64,000 bases of DNA from Xylogone sp. PMI_703 (lineage: Eukaryota > Ascomycota > Leotiomycetes). Positions 46,570-57,000 of this stretch are shown piece after piece. Position numbers and translations under genes: made by a program. Below the pieces are notes generated by a model. That model worked only from the letters and a program-made list of their open reading frames with translations. It did no database searches and was not told the DNA's origin. The stretch is from contig JAJTUQ010000003.1 in NCBI GenBank assembly GCA_021399445.1, forward strand, positions 7,991,044 through 8,055,043, written 5' to 3'. Numbering within the stretch: position 1 is the first letter of the stretch; every line of letters starts with the position of its first letter.

Positions 46570-46911
46570 GTGTGTTATTATCCCAGAGCCGCTGTGTTCA
46601 CCGGGGGTGGATTAGTGTGATAGAATATCATGTGGACTATAAATATATAATATATTCCCAAGTGCATAGTGTAGTTCTTTGAAAATTCTAGAATGTTTGC
46701 TCTTTAATCAATATATGAGTTTGCTTGTTGTATTAATGTTTTAGGTTTATCCAAGAGGATCTTGAATAATGATACAGCAGATGTTATGCTGCTTTGCCAT
46801 GTTGCGCGAAAACAAAATAAATCAAGTACTTAAAGTCACCTCATGTGATTTCCTGGGGCAAATACAGGTGTCAAAAATGAGCTCGGTTACCACAACTCAC
46901 TTAACTGGCTA
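46570..46911. other. intergenic region, nothing recognised
   Basis: 3' flank of the isochorismatase relic up to the transposon end. Confidence 0.35.
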
Positions 46912-46913
46912 TA

Positions 46914-48800
46914 ACATAATTCCCTGTCCAAGCGAACACCCGGTCCAAACGAACACTTTTTCCCAAATCATCAATTTTATCAACCACCTTGAATTCAAAC
47001 AATTATTACTCAACAAAAACGTGTCCAAATGCCAAAAATTCCACGTATGTAACAAGAAGGAAGGATTCTTCTTGTTATAGACGTACTCAAAAACAAAAAA
47101 ATCAAGTCAATTTGAGCTGTAGTGTGTTGTTTTGATGTGCCCATGACTATACTTTATGGTCGAATGAAAGGACATCCTGAAGTCTTCATAACTTACAACA
47201 ATGCTTTTAGAATGACTTAAATTGAGGAAGAATCATTGGTACAATGGATAATTTCTATGGGCAAACGAGGGATGTTTCCTAGGCTTTCTTATGTGGAAGT
47301 AATGGTCAATAATTTGATTATTGGACGTGGTGAATAATTTCCTTCTTTATCTGTAGGCAAAAACTGGGTTCAAGGATTCTTACAACGACATGCTAGGTTA
47401 ATTACTAAATTTATTCGAAAATATACTTATTTACGAGCTAAATATGAGGATCCAAAGGTTATTTAACAGTAATTTAATCAATTCCTGGAGATTAAGACTT
47501 AATATAATATCTTTGACGATAATATATATAATTTTGATGAAACTAGATTTGTAATAAATGTAATTATTATAACTAAAATAGTCATATTATCTGAAACTTT
47601 TGGAAAACCTTTATATACATAGTTTGGAAATCATGAATGAATGACAGCAATTAAATTAGTTAATGTTTATAGATAAACCTTGTTATTTATATTCGTTTTT
47701 AAAGGCAAGTATTATTAACAGGCTTTAATTAACTTATTACTTGAAGGCTGGAGAATTGAATGAAGTTCTAATGAATGGACCAACAATCGAATTATTCTTG
47801 AATAATTCTTAAAAATCTTCGAATTTATTATTAAAGACAAAACCAAAGATTAATATTGTATATTAATATTAGATGGCCATAAAAATTATATAATACTTGA
47901 ATTTGACGTATTTTACTTTTAACATAATATTATTTTAATATATATATCTCTTCACTTATCTCATATTCTTTAACTACTTGATGTAACTTATTTTTTAGTT
48001 CTTAAACATATATATAGTACTCAAATTCAGGCTAAAATGATTAGCAAAATTCAGTATATTAATAAAGAAAATTTCCTGGAAATATATCTTATTATATATT
48101 AATAAACTTTCAAATCAACAATTATTCAAAACGGATTTTTGGTTACTAGATTAATTTTATATAAGCTAAAGTATATGTTAAACAAATTACGTGTTCAGGT
48201 TGATTATATACTTACTTTTCCAGGAAATACTCACAATAACAATTCAGGTACTCAATAAGTTCCAGAAACCCTATATAACACTGTTCAATTATAATTATAA
48301 TCTGAGATTATTCAATAATTACTCAAGGAACAAAATAGCTTTTTAACTCTTACTAAAACAGCCTTAACTCAGTTAATTAAGGGCTACGAATTAGTTATAT
48401 ATAATGTTGTGTTTTTGAAGAAAGAAATTAAGGAATTGAGAACTATTAATATTGTAATATAACAAAAGTTCTATAAAACCAAGAAGCAAATAGTCTATAC
48501 AGGCTCATTGACTAGACAGGAGGTTCAGGCTTTGCTTCAATCAAATGTTACAGTGCAAAATGTAGGAGATGTTATTAATCTTTCGGCATCCACTGATCCT
48601 TTGCAACAATCATTACGACAGCTACCAAAGTGCTCAGGCTATAGTATTAAAGGTCATAAAATCAACAAGTGCCCTTAATTAGCTAGTAACTGAATTTATT
48701 TAATTATTTGTTGTTGTTAGTTGAATATTTGTTGTTGAATGTGCACATAGAAAAAAAGTGTTCGTTTGGACCAGGTGTTCGCTTGGACAGGGAATTACGT
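46914..48800 (+). mobile_element. Fot1/pogo-type DNA transposon, RIP-degraded, complete ends
   Basis: 1887 bp between TA duplications (46912-46913 and 48801-48802). Terminal inverted repeats of about 50 bp start AC(A/G)TAATTCCCTGTCCAAG and include two GTCCAA-CGAACAC boxes each. Inside, broken reading frames keep pogo transposase pieces: KNWVQGFLQRHARL (CENP-B-type DNA-binding, near 47370), DIYNFDETRF-like (first catalytic Asp, near 47520), ILDGH (second Asp, near 47870) and LQLLDV-F-LK (near 47970). The frame is filled with stops, and differences from family sequence are transitions. Confidence 0.85.
47200..48690 (+). pseudogene. degenerate pogo (DDE_1) transposase gene
   Basis: Transposase coding relic of the element above. 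Order of conserved pieces is collinear with intact Fot1 proteins. More than ten in-frame stops, all compatible with C-to-T or G-to-A changes. Not functional. Confidence 0.75.
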
Positions 48801-49029
48801 TATATCATTTCCTGACAACAGGCTAAGTCAGCAGCCCACGTAAGCGCCACCCCGGGAAAGTGCAGCTCTTCCTTATGCGAAGTCACGAATTTCAGTAATT
48901 AATAACTTTAAAACCACTGAATTAATTAATTTAAAAATTTATGTAAAATACTCCTTTAAACATGGAGGCGGCTACTAAGTCCCGGGAACCAGGTGAGCTG
49001 TTACAATCCTGTGGGGTCGTAACAAAGCT

Positions 49030-50604
49030 TTTTTTGAATAGATTCATTGGCAGCTTGCAAGTGCTCTACTTCTTGAGCTAGAAATATTACATTGTGCATG
49101 GCCATTTCGCATCCTTTTATTAGCTGATTGAACATAATTTTAGTAAGTGCAGAAAGACTTCTATGTTGCTTGAGCATTCTGTCAATACTTTTGTATTATT
49201 TTTGTGGTTAAATTGAATTGTGTGGTATTTCTGGAATCCAATTTACTGTTAAATTGTTATGAGTCCTCTCAGGAGAGGTAGGTGTTCTATGCATTTCAGC
49301 TGGTAATTTATCCATGATACGAGATGGATCATATGGAATTAAACTAGTAGCTACAAAGCCTTGATTGATACTGTTTGGCGTGAAGATTTTTTTGTGAACA
49401 ACTGGGTAGATTTCAAGAAAATCAAGCTTGTCAATATGGTGGATTGCTGAGCTTATTTTGCTTCAAACTTGAGCGTCATATGCTCGCTTTAGTGGTCCAA
49501 AACGGCTTACATCTAAGGGTTGACAAATATGAGATGAATGACGAGGTATACAAATAGTAATAATATTATTCTAAAAGCAATAATGATCGAATTCAGGGGC
49601 TCCATGGTTTTCATGGTTATCAAGAATAAGTATGTGATATTTGCTATCAGCTTGTGACTTGGTGAATTTATTAAAGGTGTCCTGAAGCAAATTCAAGCTT
49701 ATTTCATTATTTGTCTATCCATTTTTGCTCATTTTAATTCGTTAATCTGTAGGCAAATTATCTTGCCATCCTTGGAGTATGTGTTTGCCTTTGCATATGA
49801 TTAGAGGTGTAGAATCCATCCAGAAGTATTCATGGCCTCTATGGCTGTTATCTAGTCCTTGTTTCCTGGTTGTGCACGTGAAGGTTTCCCAAAACAGTCT
49901 GAAGATGTGACTACTTTAGTAATAGCAATTGTACTCATGGCAAAGCCTATTTCATCGAAGTTGTAGATGTCCTCTAGGATTCCATATTGAGCCTTTATTT
50001 CCACTACTCTCAAATAAGTTTCAGATCTTCGTATTTAATTCTCTTGTAATCTTTCTTTCGAATAAAGCCAAGTTTTAGGTTAGAATGGCGCCTTAAATAA
50101 GAGCTAAACCAAATTTTGCTTACAGGTGAAGGAGGTGGAGATTCACCTCGCCCAGCCAGCAATATATTGGCCATAAATTGTGGATCTGAAGGTGTAGGAA
50201 GTAATCTTCGTTTCGTTATAGAAAGAATCAATTTTTCAAGTGAATCCTCTTCTAATTGAGTAAATTCAAAAAGTTTAGTATGAATAGTATATTATTAAAC
50301 TCGACCATGGTATTGTACATTCAATGCACCATGAAGAACGTCAAAAACATGCGCTGTAGCTCGAACAGATGTAGTTTAGCCTTTTTTAACACGTTTATAA
50401 CAAGAATGACTCTTTCCTCTTGCTGTGGATCATGTTTTAGTTCAGAAATAATTAGTTGAAAGTAGAAGTATCAGTAGAATTGATGGTTTGGTAAGGAGGT
50501 GCTAGTAATGCAGCATATCGATTACGTAGACATAAGCCATCTTGTGATCCATAGTTATTTCTGTGATACAAATCTTCTGATAAAGTCACACAAATAGTAG
50601 GCAT
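49030..50604 (-). pseudogene. second Fot1/pogo transposase pseudogene, minus strand, less decayed
   Basis: Read on the minus strand: FMANILLAGRGESPPP then WFSSYLRRHSNLKLGF (CENP-B-type domain, about 50170-50060), YGILEDIYNFDEIGF (first Asp, about 49980), SSDCFGKPSRAQPGNKD then a stop, HILILDNHENHG (second acidic position, about 49620), PRHSSHICQPLDVSRFGPLKRAY (about 49540-49480), and a C-terminal tail with Asn/Pro-rich sequence to about 49200. A few stops and one frame irregularity near the N-terminus (about 50450) break it. The stop after QPGNKD stands where the family has Trp, i.e. a G-to-A change. Ends of the element were not found with confidence: only a weak ACGTAAG(C/T)G(C/T)C inverted pair at about 48838 and 50672. 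Confidence 0.78.
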
Positions 50605-51005
50605 AGCAGAGTACGATTTGAGTATCTAACCCTAAAGGTAAAATCCAACATGCGACACTTACGTCAGTGCCCATGAATGGAAGCCACCTCAGCTGGAATG
50701 GAACCCACAGTTCAATTTACCAATGTCCCAGGAACGTGGCCCGATCTCAACCACTTTGTTGCTAGAAATTCGGACAATAGGATACATTTGTGAGAGATAT
50801 AATCTCTCTCATCAGTTCATGAGGAATTCTCCAGCACTAGTCGTAGTGCCAGGTCGGATAAAATGATAAGTCGTTGCACGATGCTAACTAGTCAACTATG
50901 ATAAATAACATATAAATTCTCTGCTGTAGATTCGCTGAAAAGGATGAGATACATGTCATAACTTCTTGATTCGTAACCTGGAATACACTCATTTGTATTT
51001 GTTGA
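50605..51005. other. intergenic, partly transposon flank
   Basis: No gene seen between the transposase relic and the alpha/beta-hydrolase relic. Confidence 0.35.
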
Positions 51006-51672
51006 CTACTCTACAAGCGCTCCATTAGTCTCTTTAGGGTTGGGAGTCGCGCTGGTCCATTTCTCAAGGATAAGACCGACCAGCGGGAATGGGTCCCAGC
51101 CGCCCTTCTCGCGAGAATCGGCCGACTCATAGTCCAGGGATGTGCCAAGAATAATGAGGCCCTGGATCTGTATATTGGAGAATGAATTGGTTAGATAACG
51201 CTTTTCTGAGGAATTACGAAAGCATCTTAGGCCTTCAATTTCCTGTGCCTAGATTGATTCCCAAGGCATGCAGTGAAACAAGAAATGATATCGGGCAGTG
51301 ACGTACCCTCTCAGGTGCCAACAGAGCCATCCTCACCACCATCCATCCACCCTGGCTTGTTCCCAATCCAAAAGCCTTTTTGATTCCAAGCACGTCAAGT
51401 GCCTGTAAAGCCACAATGGCAGTATCCCAGTAACTGAAATACTTAGAGGGTGTACTAGTTACGCCATGGCCGAGGGGTTCAATTGCGAGAAGATTTATAG
51501 CATCGGTAACATCCTTGTTGGAAAATTAATCGCGATAAAGCGATACAGTAGTGCAGATAAAGTTGATCAGAACGCAGGTGGGTTTTGAAGTATCATAATA
51601 GTCTCCAGAGAGCTAGTATCCCACCTTGGTCCCGCCGAGGTGAAGAACGTCAATTGTCTCTGTTACAGCCAT
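51006..51672 (-). pseudogene. alpha/beta-hydrolase fold pseudogene with two in-frame stops
   Basis: Minus strand: exon 51672-51307, a 139-bp intron (GTACGT donor, CTAAC branch-like, TACAG acceptor), exon 51167-51006; 175 codons. The first exon carries TAG at 51613-51615 and TAA at 51526-51528 in an otherwise open frame. Conserved: INLLAIEPLGHG (oxyanion-side strand), ALDVLGIKKAFGLGTSQGGW with nucleophile Ser in GTSQGG, and IQGLIILGTSLDYES after the intron. The region after the second exon (acid and His of the triad) is missing, so the gene is also truncated or its last exon is lost. Both stops sit one C-to-T step from a Gln codon. Confidence 0.75.
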
Positions 51673-52168
51673 GATAGAGCTTTTAGGGAAACAATATAGG
51701 CAAACTATTATGTTATCTTATCTTTCGTCTGATCTTATCTCTTCCCTCTGCTATGAGTACTGCTGAGCTAGGAAGGAAAGCTCAGGTGGCCGGCACCTCG
51801 GTACTTATGTAGCCGGGCAGCTTTACTCAATGCTTGTTTCAGATGACAACCTACTCTTCAAGCAAGGTTCAGAATTTAGTTCTTAGTATTTTAGTATTTT
51901 TAGTATACTAAAAACTAAACTAAATTTAGTTTTAATTTTCAGAAACTAATTTGGTATTAATTAATTAGTATTTGTTTAAATTTTCAAAAATTTAATTAAT
52001 TTAGTTTAAGTTAAAACGAAATTAATATATTAATTTTTAAGCTTTATTTTTAAGCTTTATTTTTAAACTTTATTTTTTTTTGATATTCTTTATTTAAAAA
52101 ACAAAAATATAAAAATATAATAAAATGTATAATTAAAGTTATAATTATTTAAAAAGAATTTATATATT
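51673..52168. other. boundary between gene-bearing DNA and the AT-rich block
   Basis: GC falls sharply near 51870; beyond it the DNA is made of A/T runs and TTTAGTAT-like motifs. No feature identified. Confidence 0.4.
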
Positions 52169-52684
52169 TGTTATAACTTAAGATTAACAGCTGAAATCTA
52201 TTAGTAAAATTATACTAATACAAGTTAACACAAACTTTATAATAGTAAAACAAAAAACAACAAAGATATTGATAAAAGTAATTATGACTAATAATACTTT
52301 ACTAAAAGGAATAAACTAATTAAATAAGATTAATAAAAAAACATTAATAGAATTTTACTGTCAAAATCTTATTGTTAGATTCTAAGTAATAAGAATTTCT
52401 TAAATGACTAAGTCATATAATAAACCTTAAGACTTTAAAGGTTTAAAGATCCATAAAAAAGACCTTAAGACCTTAAAAGTCCAAAAGTCCAACAAAAAAT
52501 ATATTTATTATATAAGTAAATAATTTTATCGTAAATAAAAACTTTATACTTAATTTAATTAATTTATAATATATTTGTATTTTATAATAATTATCTTAAG
52601 TCTTTATAAAATTATTCTCTTATCCTTTATCTTTATTTATCATTTGAGTAATAAATAATCTTATATTTTAGTAAAAACGTTATA
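52169..52684 (+). repeat. LTR type B, left copy
   Basis: Starts TGTTATAACTTAAG and ends AAACGTTATA. It matches 63208-63580 over most of its length (shared blocks such as AATCTATTAGTAAAATTATA and ATAAGTAAATAATTTTA) and, reversed, 63581-64000. Heavy transition decay. Its ends resemble those of LTR type A, so the two families are related. Confidence 0.65.
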
Positions 52685-52849
52685 CTTTGAGCACTTTAAA
52701 ACTTAAAAATATTATAACTAAAGAATCTTTAGACCTTATTAAGTCAGAAAAGCAAAATACCTTAATAAAAGAAGAAAAAGTCAAAGAAACCTTAAAAGTA
52801 AGTTTATTGATAAAGTTCAAAGATAAACAAAGTAAGTTTTAAATCTTCA

Positions 52850-53275
52850 AAATATAAATTACTCTGTATTTATTCTTTAACTAAAAACGGTTTACTGATA
52901 ATATTAACCAAATCCTTTGGATTTTTTCTTATCTTGAAAAAACTATATTTGATTAAATAAGACTTTACCTTGATAATTATTTATCTACGACAGATAAGAT
53001 TTAGTATTAAGACTTTATGAAATAATTATTTAAGACTATTAAAGATTTCTAGAAAAAGGTCATATTAATGTTTAAAAACATAAATAAAGTAATTAATATA
53101 AAAAGAAAATTATATAATATTTGGCAAAAAGGTTTAATTTATTATTATATAACAGAATTCCGGAAATATACTATTTTTATATCTTATAGTAATAAAGATT
53201 TAAAAGATATTTTTTATAATAACCTTAAAAAAATAAAAAATAACATTATTTATATAAAAAAAAACTAAAAACCTT
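52850..53275 (+). pseudogene. degenerate Ty3/gypsy gag fragment
   Basis: Downstream of LTR B. Frames contain gag-like pieces: FTTDNINQILWIFSYLE and KRKLYNIWQKGLIYYYITEFRKY...DIFYNNLK, matching the capsid pattern 'R-L-x-Q-x-GS-V-x-Y-x-x-x-F' of fungal gypsy elements. Many stops. It is cut off on the right by the type A element. Confidence 0.6.
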
Positions 53276-53377
53276 GAATAATATAATCTAAAAAGTTATT
53301 TAGTTTGATAATTAACATTATAAATAAAGACTAAAGAAAAAGACTTTTTTCGACAAAAAAGATTATAAGAAATTATC

Positions 53378-54032
53378 TGTTATAATCTTATAAGGTTATA
53401 ACAAGTAACCTTATCCTATGATCTTTATAACTATTGTCTTGGTTAAATGAGTATAAATTAAGATAACTATCAGGGACTTAGTTATAATATTGCTAGTACT
53501 ATTATATTATTAATACTAACGAAAAGATAATACAAGTTTAATATTAATATTATAAAAAGGATTATATAAACTATTAAGTAATATTATCAAATTTATAATA
53601 TTAATCCTTTGGTTATATTAATTAAATAATAATATTATCAGAGAAATAGTATTATTTTTCTGTTAGTACTAATTATTTGTTTATACAAACAGAAGGTTAA
53701 TACTAATGATTAAGCGAATACTTAGATTAGTTAAGACGATCAGACAGATCAGTGCTGATCGTTATGACCCAGAAAGATCAGTAAGATTAATACTGATTAT
53801 ATTAATCCCTTGATCAATGAAACTCGGGCTGATCCAGGACTAACATTTTCCTTTATAAACTATTATATAAAGAAAGTAATGAATTATAGATAAAAGTTTT
53901 GTGTTTAACTCAATTGATTTATAGTATATCTATATTTCATAATAAAGTTTTACAATTTAAGTTTTACTTACTTCTTTGACTTTTTAGCTTATTATCTGAG
54001 TAATAGCCAAATTTCAATGTAAAAACGTTATA
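53378..54032 (+). repeat. LTR type A, 5' copy
   Basis: Direct repeat of 60112-60722, aligned along its whole length with many transitions and one deletion of about 35 bases in the right copy. Begins TGTTATAATC and ends ACGTTATA. Contains the conserved GACAGATCAGT...CGTTATGACCCAGAAAGATCA block. Confidence 0.75.
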
Positions 54033-57000
54033 CTTTGAACATTATATTCAGAAGTCTTACAGATTAAGTGAAAATGAGTTAACATAGAAAGTTTTTAGAT
54101 CTTATTAAGCCCAAGGAGTTATTCGAGGATATTAAAATGAATAACAAAAAGAATAATAAAGATAAGGACAATGATAATTACTATAGAATCTCAAAAGTTC
54201 AGTTACTTGACTAATTCAATAAAACCTGCTTTAAGTTTATTAAGTATAAGTTATAAATTATTGTATATTTCTATTTCAATAAGGTAAAGTTTAACACTAA
54301 GGTTAATCAAATCTTATGAATTGTCTTATATTTAAATACTACTACTTTTAACTAGTTCTAATCTTATTTCTTGAATTATTTGACTATTAACGATAAGACT
54401 GAATATTAACAAATAATAATAGATATTTTCAGTAATATGAAGAAATTCTAAAATAACCTTAAAATAGTATTTAGGACTATAAACAAAATAATTAACGTAA
54501 AACGTAAACTAAAAGAATTTAAATAAAAAAGCATTATTACTGATTATATTATTGATTTCCGAAAACTAAAAATGATAATTTAATATAATGAAAAAGCCAA
54601 AATGGACTTATATTATAATAAATTAAAGAAATAAATAAAAAATAATATTATTAAGATAAATAAAAAACTAAAAATCCTTAGTAATTTGATTAATAAAATT
54701 ATTATCTTTGATAACCGAAACTTTGAACAAAAGTTAAAGAAAAACTTAAAATAAACTTATTTTAACAAAAAAAAACACAAAAAATCTCATAAAAGAAAAG
54801 AAACAGTTAATATAAGAATTATTATTAACAGTAAAAAAAACAGAAAGTCTAACATTAAAAAAAAAAAGTTTAACTTTATTCTTGAATAATATAAAAAATA
54901 CAAAGAAAAAAAACTTTACTTTAAATATGGACAAACAGAATATTAAGTATTAAAGTATAATGACAAAAGTAAGAGAAAATCCCGAGAAATTAAGACAGTT
55001 TCAATAATATCCTTAGTAAAAGATTATAAGTCCTAGGGCTCAAGAGACATCTTGATAATAAATTAAAATAACTTTAATAAGTTGTTTAAAGACTTTAAAG
55101 ATTAGTCAATAAACTAAGTCTTATAAGTTTTTCTAACGAAAATTTTTACCAAAAAAGTTTACTACAACATCAAAAGTACAACGTCTTCAAGAGTCTTCTT
55201 TTTAACTATAAATAAGTTAAATATATTAATATTTACTGTAAAAGAAATAAAACAACAGAGCTTAAAGATTATTAACCTTGATAACTTCTCTCTAGAAGAA
55301 TATTAAAATATAACTAATCTACTAAATCCTTTCCTCTTAAGACAAGTTAAAAAAGAACTAATAATCCGTGAAGAATCTTAGGACAGTTTTTATCAGGTTA
55401 AGTAAGAATCCCCGAAAAGAAAAGAATATATTAAAATCTTATTAATATATTTTTTATTTATAATGCTTAAAGAATTAAAATTTAACTAAAGACAAATAAA
55501 GAATTCTTTCAAGAAAGTCTTCTAAGGCTCTGAACTCTTTAATTATATAAAATGTAAGGATTTTATAACTTAATCTTATTAAACAAATGAACTACAAATA
55601 AACAAAAGAATAATATTAATTAATATAGTTTTTTATTCTGACAAAAGTTATATTAAAACTTAAAGATTAATCAAAAGAAATATCTTTTAAAATATATTAC
55701 TTCAGTAAGATAAACTTCTTTAGTATAAAATATAAAAATTAAGAATAATAGTTAAAATAATATAAGTTAACTTCGAAAAAATCATTATTAGTAATTTATA
55801 TTATAATGACTTAGTACTTTATTCATTAAAAGAAAATATATAATTATTAAAACAGGATTTTTTTGTATAAATAATATATTATAAGAACAAAAAGAAAATG
55901 TATTAAGTTAAGAGAAAAATATGTCGAAAAATTGTTTTTTATATAAAATAACAAGAATAATGTTATAACTATAAAATAAGTTATTATTATGAATTTAACG
56001 ACAAATAGATATTTCTTAAAAGATATATTAATAATTTTTTAACATAAAAAATCTAAAAAACAAATCTTATTATAGTTAACCTGAGAAGAAGAATTCAATA
56101 TTAAGTTTATATTAAACATGTTTATAACAAGAAAAAAAGACATTATCTGCTTAAATATCAAGTTTAATTACGGAAATTTTAGAATAATAATAAACTTTAA
56201 AAACTAGATTAACTTTATATTATTTAAGGTTACTAAAATACTAAAGATATTTACAGAAACTTTTAATTGATTATTATGAATAATTAACGGTTTGATTAAT
56301 AAGAAAAGAATGTTTGTTAAAATTAAACCTTTTATTATAAGAATTAATAATTATCAGGAAAAAATCTAATTTAAAATTTTTGTCTTAAGAAAAAAAAAAT
56401 ATTATTTTAGATAATTTTAGTTAAAGTTCTATGACCTAAACATTAACTAGAAAACCAAGAAATTAATATTTAAATGTTATTGTAATATATATTAAAAAAA
56501 TAATTAATATAAAACGTTTTTGTTGTTAAAGTAACTTAGGATAATTTCTAAAACTAGTTAAATACTTCTCTTGAGAATATTAAAATTATTGTGAATTATT
56601 TATTTTATGACCAAAGGATGTTATTTTGTTTTTATACAAAAATTAAAACTATGAAATCATTTTACAGAAAAGTATAACATTTTCGTATAAACTTATTTAC
56701 AGAATTAATTTTATAAAAGATAAGATCCTGAAAAAGTGATTAGACGAATAGACTACGAAAAGCTTTTACAAAGAGTTAAGTTTTCGTGGAAAATATTATT
56801 AATATGAATATCGAAATTAAATAATTTTTGGAGAAGATTATATAAAGATTACAGAAATTTAAACAATAAAATTATAAAAAATAAATATTTATTATTTTAT
56901 ATCAATAATACACAAAATATATTTACTAAAACAAAATATTTCACGAAATTAGATTTTGTTACAAAGTTTAACTTGATGAAAAAAAAACATAAATAATATA

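Noticed and set aside
48838..50675. Terminal inverted repeats of the minus-strand pogo copy
   Set aside because: Only a short ACGTAAG-type match with mismatches and no TA duplication, so not called as element ends.
53068..53268. 66-codon frame in the AT-rich block as a gene
   Set aside because: It is a surviving piece of a degenerate gypsy gag.
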